From a virus, in IMG/VR virus record IMGVR_UViG_3300001782_000018, positions 1-21,282 of that record: DNA of 21,282 nt. One strand, 5' to 3'. Within the stretch, counting starts at the first letter, position 1. Every line of letters begins with the position of its first letter. A model generated the notes under the pieces. That model had not been told where the DNA came from. It was given only the letters and a program-made list of their open reading frames with translations, and ran no database searches. This document shows positions 13,537 through 20,046 of the stretch, piece by piece. The position numbers and the translations under genes were made by a program.

Positions 13537-14858
13537 TACTTACTGCTTTCCTCTATGTTGAAGAGCTCAAACACTCCAGAGAAGTCAACGGGCGGGATAG
13601 CTTCTACTAGGCTCCTATACTGTCTGGCTCTTTCCTGTAGCACTGAACCAGTGAAGTGCCCGATTTTGCGTATATCGCCCGGATTCAGAACTTCGAGAAC
13701 ATTCTTCCGCGAGACTAAATCCTTGCATTCTTCCATCAGTTCGCTGAAGATTTTCTCCGCTTTCTGTAGCTGCTCGCGTTGAACACGGATGGTAGCTTCC
13801 GCCTCAACCAGGTCGTCTTCCATGCCCTTGATTCTCGTCAACAACTGCGGCTGCAAGTCAAGGAACTGCTTGGCAGCTTTCAAAGATTCGACATCTTCCA
13901 CAAGGGTGGCTAACAACGCTTTGGTATCAACCTCAGTGGCGTCCTTTGCGGCATCTTCAGCCTTCTTCTCGATTTCCAACTCATCCATCACCTTCTGTGC
14001 TTTCTCCATAGGTCCGTCTAAGAGAATCGCCTCATTTCCAACAGGCAGCTTGAACTTCTCGATGATAGCCGGAAGAGGCATTTCCTCGTAGGAAGCCTCA
14101 AGCGCCTCACTCAGAAATGCGGGCGTTTCCGATATGACTTCGTCGACAAGTCCGAATTCCTTCGCCTCCTCAGCGCTCATCCACACGTCCGTCTTGTGCC
14201 AGATGTCTTCTATGTCTTGGGGAGTCTTCCCGCTTCTCTCGGCGAGAATCTCCTTCAGCATGTCGTTGACCTTCTTAAGCTCTACAGTCTGGTCCTCAAT
14301 GTCAGATGTTTTACCCCATTGGAACGTGCTCACCTCATGGATGAGGAATCGCGTGTGGGGTGTCGCTCGTCTGACAGAGCCGGCTTGTAGCAAGACGGCG
14401 CCCATACTAGCAGCCAAGCCTCTGGCTTCGCAGACTATCGGAATGCCGTTTGTCACCAAGTTCTTTATCGTGTCGTACAAGAGAAGCCCGTCATAGACAT
14501 CTCCACCGACACTGTTCAAGACTATGGTGATTGGCTCCTTGCTCTTGCTAGCCAGGAACTCAAGCTTCTTCGTCGCGCGCTTTGACGTGCTCTGACCGAC
14601 AGAGCCGTGGAACAGCACTGTCCTGTTGCTCAGCAGCGACCACTCCAGCTCCTCGTCCAACGAGAACGACTTGCCGGAAGTCTCTAGCTTAGCCAATTCT
14701 TCACCAGATTTCTTAGCCCCCGGGGTGCCTTCAGTACCCGGATTAGTCTTAGAAGCCTTGGTCTTTTTGTCAGCCGCGATTGTGCCCTTCACGGTCACAG
14801 TCATCTTGTCACCGCTTTCCAACTCTGGTATGTCCTTGCTGTCATTCTCCTTCTTCAT
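13536..14858 (-). CDS. ClpP-like prohead protease with C-terminal scaffold
   Basis: 440 residues. The centre (about 75-250) is a ClpP/S14-type serine protease: EPITIVLNSVGGDVYDGLLL, then EARGLAASMGAVLLQAG with nucleophile Ser151, then PHTRFLIHEVS with His174, and HKTDVWMSAEEAKEFGLVDE with Asp224. The full triad is visible. Residues 285-385 are a charged coiled coil, typical of a fused scaffold, followed by a short C-terminal domain. ClpP-like prohead proteases degrade the scaffold and trim capsid proteins. The N-terminal 60 residues are Lys/Gly/Thr-rich and probably flexible. ATG 14858 has GAGGAG six bases upstream. The leader carries the twin-hairpin element. Confidence 0.88.
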   Translation of the reverse strand: MKKENDSKDIPELESGDKMTVTVKGTIAADKKTKASKTNPGTEGTPGAKKSGEELAKLETSGKSFSLDEELEWSLLSNRTVLFHGSVGQSTSKRATKKLEFLASKSKEPITIVLNSVGGDVYDGLLLYDTIKNLVTNGIPIVCEARGLAASMGAVLLQAGSVRRATPHTRFLIHEVSTFQWGKTSDIEDQTVELKKVNDMLKEILAERSGKTPQDIEDIWHKTDVWMSAEEAKEFGLVDEVISETPAFLSEALEASYEEMPLPAIIEKFKLPVGNEAILLDGPMEKAQKVMDELEIEKKAEDAAKDATEVDTKALLATLVEDVESLKAAKQFLDLQPQLLTRIKGMEDDLVEAEATIRVQREQLQKAEKIFSELMEECKDLVSRKNVLEVLNPGDIRKIGHFTGSVLQERARQYRSLVEAIPPVDFSGVFELFNIEESSK

Positions 14859-14890
14859 CTTTTGCTCCTCATTTCGCTGTAGATTTTTTA

Positions 14891-14918
14891 CATCGTCTCC
14901 GATGGTAACTTACGTTAC
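14891..14918 (-). repeat. twin-hairpin intergenic element, copy A
   Basis: Minus strand: stem GTAAC-GTAA-GTTAC directly joined to stem CATCG-GAGA-CGATG. Both loops are GNRA tetraloops in the transcript. It starts at the G of a second in-frame UAG after the stop of the upstream gene and is followed by an A-rich stretch and the ribosome site of the ClpP-like protease gene. It is the same element as at 2924-2951. Confidence 0.8.
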
Positions 14919-14923
14919 TATAC

Positions 14924-15787
14924 CTACTGGTTTCGCTCCAAGTCCGAGCTGGGCCGGAGAGTATCAAGGAATTCCGCTTGGTACTCCCTCAAGAAAGTTT
15001 TAGTCCCATGCTCAGAAGCCTCCTTCAGGAGCAGCTTCCCGAGCGCCTCAAACAATTCCACTGTCGTCGTCGGGTCTCCGGGTTTCAATGACACCAAGTA
15101 AGACGTCTCAATCCCCCTAAGACCGCGAGGCGCGACACCGTTCATCCGCTCAAGAACCTTCCAATCAAAGTTGACGCTGACATGCTTTATGATTCCGTTC
15201 TCTATGAGATTCACTATGTACGGCGGAGCATACAGAAGCTGCTCAATGTATCCGTCATGCCATCTTGAATCAAGTATCTTGTATGGCGGAGGAATCTTGA
15301 ACCTATGGTCTATGTAAGTCGGTCGCCCCACAAAACTAGCGGCTGAGCCCTCAAGCTCAGGCAGAAGGTAATGCCTCAATGAGGCCCAAGAATCTGGGTG
15401 ATATGCGACCATGGGATGAATGGCTTTGACCTTTATCAACTGCCTAGTAGGCAAGCCATATACAGAGACATCGCCCACCCACTCGAAAGATTCTCTGAAA
15501 TCGGGATGGAATGGCTTAGCGACAATGTCTCCCATGAACGCCTTAGTCAGAAGACCTTTAGCTGTGTTCATCAGTTCATTGATTCCTTCCAAGTTCGAGA
15601 CGAGGGAAGCGACAGCTTCCTTCGAACCTATGCGGCATTGGCCCTTTTTGTGGTTCGCAGCCATGGATATTTCATCGTCGCAACCGTATTTGTTCATGAG
15701 CCGATAATAGTAGTCACTACCGCGCTTCTCGCCGTATTGCTCTATGTGGCTACGCCAAATCTTCTGGAAGTCTTCGTGTTTCGGCAT
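14924..15787 (-). CDS. putative S78-like prohead protease
   Basis: 287 residues. Residues 1-40 (FQKIWRSHIEQYGEKRGSDY, then YYRLMNKYGCDD) are a small helical domain seen at the front of some archaeal-virus head proteins. Residues 120-235 resemble the herpes/S78 prohead protease fold: SFVGRPTYIDHRF with candidate His161, then GIIKHVSVNFDW with candidate Ser204, and SLVSLKPGDPTTTVEL like the strand after the active site. If right, this virus has two maturation proteases side by side. It may instead be a head morphogenesis protein with a relic fold. The start ATG 15787 lies 27 bases after a TATA box, so the mRNA may be leaderless. It ends UAG with a second in-frame UAG two codons on. Confidence 0.55.
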   Translation of the reverse strand: MPKHEDFQKIWRSHIEQYGEKRGSDYYYRLMNKYGCDDEISMAANHKKGQCRIGSKEAVASLVSNLEGINELMNTAKGLLTKAFMGDIVAKPFHPDFRESFEWVGDVSVYGLPTRQLIKVKAIHPMVAYHPDSWASLRHYLLPELEGSAASFVGRPTYIDHRFKIPPPYKILDSRWHDGYIEQLLYAPPYIVNLIENGIIKHVSVNFDWKVLERMNGVAPRGLRGIETSYLVSLKPGDPTTTVELFEALGKLLLKEASEHGTKTFLREYQAEFLDTLRPSSDLERNQ

Positions 15788-15810
15788 TTGTCTCTGTTAC
15801 CTCAGCCAAC

Positions 15811-15822
15811 TTTATAAATCCG
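15811..15822 (-). promoter_or_regulatory. TATA/BRE promoter for head genes
   Basis: CGGATTTATAAA on the minus strand, identical to the string at 10387-10398. The TATA centre is about 27 bases from ATG 15787, the distance expected for a leaderless archaeal transcript. Confidence 0.6.
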
Positions 15823-15846
15823 ATTTAAATAAAAGATTCTGCGGAG

Positions 15847-15858
15847 CATATATAAAGG
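15847..15858 (-). promoter_or_regulatory. second TATA-like box upstream of head genes
   Basis: Minus strand CCTTTATATATG. It would give a start near 15825 and a leader of about 35-40 bases. It may act in tandem with the box at 15811-15822. Confidence 0.45.
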
Positions 15859-15975
15859 CTCCTTCGAAAATTCGCTCAGAAAGTTAATTGGAACCCGCCT
15901 CGGAACTAAAAGATTCCCACACAATACAAGGGAGAAAGGAGAGGATTTATTTCCAGAGGCGGGCACAGTTGTTGT

Positions 15976-15990
15976 AGTAAAAAACAGGGA
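15976..15990 (-). terminator. T6 tract after the membrane protein gene
   Basis: Minus strand TCCCTGTTTTTTACT about 25 bases past the stop at 16015, ahead of the TATA boxes near 15.85 kb. It probably ends the portal-membrane protein transcript. The whole stretch 15788-16014 shows no convincing gene, only this tract and the promoters. Confidence 0.45.
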
Positions 15991-16014
15991 GTCTTGTGTC
16001 TGCATCAGTTTCAG

Positions 16015-16431
16015 TCACCGCTTCATCTTTTCGATTTCGGATAGTATGAAGTCCGTCGCAACTATGAATCCCACGACCCACCAATTGTACGGCGGCGGCA
16101 GTAATGTCGAGATAGTAGTCACAAGACCAACATATAAGGCAGCAGTCTCGTAAAGCTTATTCTCGTTATACTCCAATTGCGGATGTCCAGCAGCCTTCTC
16201 TTTGTAAACGTTCCTAAGATAGCCGAGAAGATTCCTACCAAATGCCGCCAGCGCAGCTATCGGTGCTGAAATGAAGAAAGCCTGAATGTAGCTGACATAC
16301 GGAACTCCCCATTCAGGGACTGTCCCAATGTCAATCGTCTTCATCGCCATGTCAACAGCCACAAACCCGGCGGTGATAAGTATCATGACCACAAGGACTT
16401 TTGGAAGCGTCAAAGCGTTCAGTCTTTTCAC
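16015..16431 (-). CDS. small integral membrane protein, holin-like by position
   Basis: 138 residues with three or four hydrophobic helices: about 11-31 (VLVVMILITAGFVAVDMA), 50-70 (AFFISAPIAALAAFG), and 93-131 (AALYVGLVTTISTLLPPP then WWVVGFIVATDFI). The loops are charged and the C-terminus is basic. Size and topology resemble phage holins, but no family motif is visible, and it may serve in head assembly or exclusion. The start is uncertain: GTG 16431 lies inside a perfect Shine-Dalgarno (GGAGGTGA), which sits ideally five bases before the in-frame CTG 16422, so CTG initiation is possible. It follows the portal gene by 20 bases. Confidence 0.5.
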   Translation of the reverse strand: MKRLNALTLPKVLVVMILITAGFVAVDMAMKTIDIGTVPEWGVPYVSYIQAFFISAPIAALAAFGRNLLGYLRNVYKEKAAGHPQLEYNENKLYETAALYVGLVTTISTLLPPPYNWWVVGFIVATDFILSEIEKMKR

Positions 16432-16451
16432 CTCCCTTCAAAGTAAATAGT

Positions 16452-17885
16452 TTATGTGGTGCGCGGAAGCTGATGTTTTGTTTTCGTTAACACTTCTTCA
16501 CCAGCCCTTGACCCAAGGTCTGGACTCGATGTTGGTACGAGCTTGACATCATCGTCAGAATCCATTGGAAGCCCGATGATATCCCTGAAGACTCTGCGGA
16601 GCTCCTCCGGCTTTATCGCGCCCATCTCGGTGGACTTTATTATGTACGGTAGCATCCGCAATACCTGCTCGATGTCCAACGGAGACGGGGTCTCCCATAC
16701 GACGTCCGCTATGATTGCTTCGGGAAAATTCCAAGATTGCAATAGCGGCGCGTATATGAAATTCTCCAAGAACTCCTTGAACATATTTTGCAGCGTGAGA
16801 ATCGTAGCCTTAGAGACGGTAACGGCGGCTCTCGCCGAGGCCTCTGTGAACCCGGGCGTCGTGAGAAGCTTAGCCAACGGCGTCTGGGTGCCCAAGATTC
16901 GTTCATTATTCAATGATTCAATGTACATGTCGAACCCTCTAGAGCGTTCAGCGACAACCGAGTGGACTCTCGCTTCCTTAATGTTTGTGGTGAGTCTCGC
17001 GCCCTTCATCGGCAGCTGCCCTATTTTCGCATCCCATTCATTGAGCTTCTTTGGCGGTAAGCCGGGGAAGTTCCACAGTTCATTCGGCGCCGAGAATCTT
17101 TCAATCTGCTCCCCCATAGACTTGTGCATAGAGCCGATTATTTTGAAGAACTCCTTCCGCTTCTCGCCGTCACCGACGGGCATCTTTATAGCCATGCGCT
17201 GCAATGTACCCCAACCCCAAGCTTCATTGTTGATAGTGTTCCAAGTCAGATGGAACATTTCCTCGGGCGGAATCATCTTCCCGCCGTACGCAGACGAAAG
17301 CGTATAACCTACTGGATTATCCCTTGTGGTGCGCGAGAAATCGCCGCGCTTCCCCCGATGTATCCTCTCAATAGAGTCCAGCGGGAGGTATCTCAAGTTT
17401 TCAAGGTTCCCGCCGGGGTTGTATATGAACGCATTGCCGGCCCCCCAAACGTCCCGCCCAGCATTTCGCACGATTCTTTTGAGATTGACGTGCCTATCAT
17501 AAAGTTTCAAAGCGTCAATAGCGTTGATTTGGAGAGTTCCCCCCGGTTCCGCAAAGCTTGGAACTCGCTTCTTATGCTCTAAGAAAGCCTTGTCCACAGA
17601 GACGTGCCAGCCGACGCCAACAGCCTGAGTCCAGATGAAATCAATGCTCGCGCCCACGCCAAGGTCGCCTCGGTATATATCAAGCAAGGTCTGCATCGGG
17701 ACAACCGGATACTCGCCGCTGCTGGCCGTCCTAGGCGTCTCAAAAACATCGCTCTCCTTACCTTTCCCGCTCGCTGTCACAAGTAGTCTCGGAACCTTCA
17801 GACCGAATCTAGCTCTCAAACTTTCAGCAAAGGTCGGCCGAGGAGAAGTGTCAAATAACTTTTTAGTCTTTTCGTCTTGAGCCAA
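16452..17885 (-). CDS. portal protein
   Basis: 476 residues if TTG 17885 is the start. Portal-family features: a first helical region with VVPMQTLLDIYRGDLGVGAS and IDFIWTQAVGVGWHVSV, RIVRNAGRDVWGAGNAFIYN, LRYLPLDSIERIHRGKRG, YGGKMIPPEEMFHLTW, WGWGTLQRMA, then a long stem-like helical C-terminal half (ASARAAVTVSKATILTLQNM) and an acidic tail region. It forms the 12-subunit vertex ring through which DNA passes. An ORF extension to TTG 17975 would add a hydrophobic 30 residues that lie across the promoter and lack a ribosome site, so it was not chosen. AGGGGA lies 12 bases before TTG 17885. No terminase gene precedes it; the integrase does, on the other strand. Confidence 0.82.
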   Translation of the reverse strand: MAQDEKTKKLFDTSPRPTFAESLRARFGLKVPRLLVTASGKGKESDVFETPRTASSGEYPVVPMQTLLDIYRGDLGVGASIDFIWTQAVGVGWHVSVDKAFLEHKKRVPSFAEPGGTLQINAIDALKLYDRHVNLKRIVRNAGRDVWGAGNAFIYNPGGNLENLRYLPLDSIERIHRGKRGDFSRTTRDNPVGYTLSSAYGGKMIPPEEMFHLTWNTINNEAWGWGTLQRMAIKMPVGDGEKRKEFFKIIGSMHKSMGEQIERFSAPNELWNFPGLPPKKLNEWDAKIGQLPMKGARLTTNIKEARVHSVVAERSRGFDMYIESLNNERILGTQTPLAKLLTTPGFTEASARAAVTVSKATILTLQNMFKEFLENFIYAPLLQSWNFPEAIIADVVWETPSPLDIEQVLRMLPYIIKSTEMGAIKPEELRRVFRDIIGLPMDSDDDVKLVPTSSPDLGSRAGEEVLTKTKHQLPRTT

Positions 17886-17924
17886 GAGGCCAATCCGTCC
17901 CCTTCTTATATGGATATAGGAATA

Positions 17925-17943
17925 CAAGGCGAATATAAACGTT
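17925..17943 (-). promoter_or_regulatory. portal-side promoter of a divergent pair
   Basis: Minus strand AACGTTTATATTCGCCTTG. The TATA (TTTATATT) predicts a start near 17909 and a leader of about 24 bases before TTG 17885. It differs at only two of 19 positions from the plus-strand copy at 18011-18029. Confidence 0.65.
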
Positions 17944-18010
17944 CCTATGAGAAACCGGGTGATAGCAATGCCCAAAATTTAGTAAGATTGAACAGCCACT
18001 CATTCTTAAT

Positions 18011-18029
18011 AACATTTATATTCGCGTTG
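18011..18029 (+). promoter_or_regulatory. integrase-side promoter of a divergent pair
   Basis: AACATTTATATTCGCGTTG on the plus strand. The TATA predicts a start near 18043, giving a leader of about 14 bases with GGAG eight bases before ATG 18057. Confidence 0.65.
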
Positions 18030-18056
18030 CAACATTACAATCATGGAGAAAAAAAT

Positions 18057-19211
18057 ATGGAAAACGCAAAGGAACGTGTCGCTGATATCAAGACCTACGA
18101 TAGTGTTGACAGATGGCTGAACTCCGTTCTGGCGGAAAGAACCGGCTCCGAGCGAACGGTAGCTTGGTACGCGCGAGAACTCGTGGACTTCATTGATTGG
18201 TACAGGGAAGCATACGATAAGGACGCTGTACCAGACGACCTCATAATAAAAGCCAAGGAAGGTCTCAAGAAGACCGGCACACCCGAGTGGGCCGACAACC
18301 TCGCAAAAAGGTACTTCAACCACATAACCAAGAAGTTCAAAAGAAGTTCATCGAAAGTGAAATACGGTGTGGTCCGAAGCTTCTTCAGATATAACGGCAT
18401 AAGGTTTGTATCGAAGACGCCGACTGCACCAACATTGACTAGAACGATAATACCGCCAGTCGAGGACCTTCGCCATGTCTGGAATATAGCCGACCTACCA
18501 GAGAAGATTCGCATAGGCGCATTGAATGACACTGGACTAAGACCGTCCGATGTCGTCGGATTAACATACGCCGATATCAAGCTTTGCATTGAAAATGACG
18601 AAGACTACATCTATATCGAGAAGGTCGCCTTGAAGCATCCAGTTTGGTATGCCTGCTGTTTCTCGAAGATAACGACGAACCTCGTCAAGTCCTACCTTGA
18701 AATCCGCAGAAACGAAGGCGAAGTTTTCAAAGACACATCAGCCGTGATAACGGAATGGAGACATCTTGGCGAACCGATAACGGTCAACATGCTCTACAGA
18801 ACTGTGAAGGGCGTCGGGGCGAAAGTCGGCGTCAAAATATCGCCTAGGACATTCCGCAAGAGGTTCAAGACAATCTGCGAACCGATAATAGGAACCACAG
18901 CGACCTGCAAGATGGCCGGCTGGAAGGTTCCGGGAGTCGGCGAGCACTACTTCCAACCGAACAAGGAGCAGACAATAAACGAGTTCAAGTCCGTCGAGAA
19001 GTCACTGGTTCTAGAAGAGGTGCCAATGAGGCTCGACCCGCAAACACAGTATAACACGGCGAAAAAGGTCCTATCCGACATGGGATTAGACGCTGACACA
19101 TTACTGGCGAAATACAAAGTCGGACCGAAGATTGAAGACAGGGCAAATTTCCTAGCGAAGAAGGTCAGAGATGTTCTCCAAGTAGTCAAAGTAGCAGAGG
19201 AGTTGGAATGA
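18057..19211 (+). CDS. int: archaeal-type tyrosine recombinase (integrase)
   Basis: 384 residues. Residues 15-125 form a SAM-like core-binding domain (RTVAWYARELVDFIDWYREA). The catalytic domain has GALNDTGLRPSDVVGLTY with Arg162, a candidate Lys193 (VALKHPVWYACC), ISPRTFRKRFK in place of the HxxR box (Arg264 and Arg267), GWKVPGVGEHYFQP with Trp289 and nucleophile Tyr298. A basic residue in place of the His is known in SSV-type archaeal integrases. A helical tail of about 80 residues follows. ATG 18057 is chosen for GGAG eight bases upstream; an upstream start at 17877 would cross the promoter. The stop overlaps the next gene (ATGA). It integrates viral DNA into the host chromosome; no att site was recognised. 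Confidence 0.88.
   Translation: MENAKERVADIKTYDSVDRWLNSVLAERTGSERTVAWYARELVDFIDWYREAYDKDAVPDDLIIKAKEGLKKTGTPEWADNLAKRYFNHITKKFKRSSSKVKYGVVRSFFRYNGIRFVSKTPTAPTLTRTIIPPVEDLRHVWNIADLPEKIRIGALNDTGLRPSDVVGLTYADIKLCIENDEDYIYIEKVALKHPVWYACCFSKITTNLVKSYLEIRRNEGEVFKDTSAVITEWRHLGEPITVNMLYRTVKGVGAKVGVKISPRTFRKRFKTICEPIIGTTATCKMAGWKVPGVGEHYFQPNKEQTINEFKSVEKSLVLEEVPMRLDPQTQYNTAKKVLSDMGLDADTLLAKYKVGPKIEDRANFLAKKVRDVLQVVKVAEELE
19183..19207 (+). repeat. junction repeat R1, copy 1
   Basis: The integrase 3' end encoding VKVAEEL with the ribosome site of the next gene. About 21 of 25 bases recur at 19556-19580. Confidence 0.6.
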
Positions 19212-19534
19212 TTAGAACGATATACCGATGGTATGCCGTCCATGCACAACCGGAACGACGCGAAAGATTAATAGAGAACTTCCAAGAAGAAGTCAATGCG
19301 CACATTGGAACCGGATGGAACATATTAACCTGCGGCATGAATGAGTCATTCATCTTCGCAATCGTTGAAAAGGACCTCGGCGGAAAAAAGCTCACCGATG
19401 AACAGAGAAAATCAATCGGCGACCCGAAATGGCACCCGCATTCAGTGAAGGCGTGGATTCGCAAAGCCTGCGAGTTCGGCCTTTCAGATGGCAAAATCCT
19501 CATAGCCATTCTCAATGATTTTGCGGTGGAATAA
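19208..19534 (+). CDS. unknown small protein
   Basis: 108 residues, not recognised. Mixed alpha/beta with an N-terminal strand and helix (RWYAVHAQPERRERLIENFQ), GWNILTCGMNESFIFAIVEK, a charged middle and a C-terminal helix pair (PHSVKAWIRKACEFGLSDGK and ILIAILNDFAVE). It has no TM segment or metal motif. It overlaps the integrase stop (ATGA) with GAGGAG five bases upstream, so it is co-translated with the integrase. It lies between two diverged copies of a 25-bp junction repeat, which suggests that it was inserted as a cassette. Confidence 0.6.
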   Translation: MIRTIYRWYAVHAQPERRERLIENFQEEVNAHIGTGWNILTCGMNESFIFAIVEKDLGGKKLTDEQRKSIGDPKWHPHSVKAWIRKACEFGLSDGKILIAILNDFAVE

Positions 19535-19554
19535 TATGGGAAAACGAAGCAGAC
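19523..19554 (+). repeat. junction repeat R2, copy 1
   Basis: Spans the end of the preceding gene and the first codons of the zinc-ribbon gene. It matches 19734-19765 at 27 of 32 positions, and all five differences are transitions. Confidence 0.65.
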
Positions 19555-19745
19555 ATAGTCAAAGTAGCGGAGGAACTCGATTGAGAAATGTACCAAGAAC
19601 CAAAGCCGACACCTGCCCATATTGCAAGTACAAGCATGACGTCAATGAGGGCGGAAGTACAATGTACCCAAACGGAAGATGCGAAATCGAATGCGCACAT
19701 TGCGGCAAACTCTACTACTACATAGATTTGAGCGTGGCGGAATAG
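19536..19745 (+). CDS. small zinc-ribbon protein
   Basis: 69 residues from ATG 19536 (GGTGG seven bases upstream). A basic N-terminus (MGKRSRHSQSSGGTRLRN) precedes a zinc ribbon with CPYC at 27-30 and Cys49/53/56 (CEIECAHC), ending in an aromatic strand (LYYYIDLS). TTG 19581 is a second good start because GGAGG lies seven bases before it, and it begins right after a sequence that copies the integrase C-terminus in another frame. Small viral zinc ribbons often bind nucleic acid or modify host transcription; the role here is unknown. Confidence 0.6.
   Translation: MGKRSRHSQSSGGTRLRNVPRTKADTCPYCKYKHDVNEGGSTMYPNGRCEIECAHCGKLYYYIDLSVAE
19556..19580 (+). repeat. junction repeat R1, copy 2
   Basis: Same as the integrase 3' end but read in a different frame here. 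In the integrase frame it encodes IVKVAEELD followed by TGA, and most base changes are synonymous in that frame. Confidence 0.6.
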
Positions 19746-19765
19746 TATGGGGAAACAAAGCAGAC
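19734..19765 (+). repeat. junction repeat R2, copy 2
   Basis: Second copy of the gene-junction block, covering the end of the zinc-ribbon gene and the first six or so codons of the next gene (MGKQSR against MGKRSR). Confidence 0.65.
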
Positions 19766-20046
19766 GCATCATGACGGGCTTAAATGACGAAGAGCGAATC
19801 GAGGAAAGCAAATGGAGACAAGAGATTCAAAGCTACCTCAAAGGATTGCAGAGGTTCTCAATATCGTTCGCCGCGATTGGCGGAAGTCTGAGGTGCATGG
19901 TATGCGACAGAACCGTCACGCCGCAAATGTTCATGAGAGCTAAAGGTTGCTGCGCGACATGCTTCAAAGGGATGACGGAGCTAATTGAGAGACGGGCGCC
20001 GCTAGAAGAGTTCAAAGCATACGTAGCGAAGAGGAGCCACAAATAA
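19747..20046 (+). CDS. small zinc-binding protein
   Basis: 99 residues. The N-terminal half is basic and helical, then LRCMVCDRTVTPQMFMRAKG and CCATCFKGM give a zinc-ribbon type site (Cys50/53 and Cys68-69/72), followed by a C-terminal helix. No enzyme motif. It starts one base after the previous stop with a weak GGCGG upstream, and its stop shares one base with the next ATG. Its first codons and ribosome region copy those of the preceding gene, although the proteins differ afterwards. Function unknown. Confidence 0.6.
   Translation: MGKQSRRIMTGLNDEERIEESKWRQEIQSYLKGLQRFSISFAAIGGSLRCMVCDRTVTPQMFMRAKGCCATCFKGMTELIERRAPLEEFKAYVAKRSHK

Noticed and set aside
15802-16005. 67-residue minus-strand ORF
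   Set aside because: It spans the T6 tract and two TATA boxes, has no ribosome site, and its composition is not protein-like. It is better read as regulatory DNA.
16543-17307. 254-residue plus-strand ORF
   Set aside because: Antisense to the portal gene in the frame where codon bias keeps stops rare; Ser-rich shadow composition.
17886-17975. 30-residue hydrophobic extension of the portal
   Set aside because: It lies across the divergent promoter, starts at TTG with no ribosome site, and would precede the predicted transcription start.
17877-18056. Upstream extension of the integrase
   Set aside because: It crosses the portal start and both promoters; ATG 18057 has GGAG at good spacing.
18043-18056. 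Leaderless ATG at the predicted integrase transcript start
   Set aside because: It is out of frame with the integrase and opens only a short frame.
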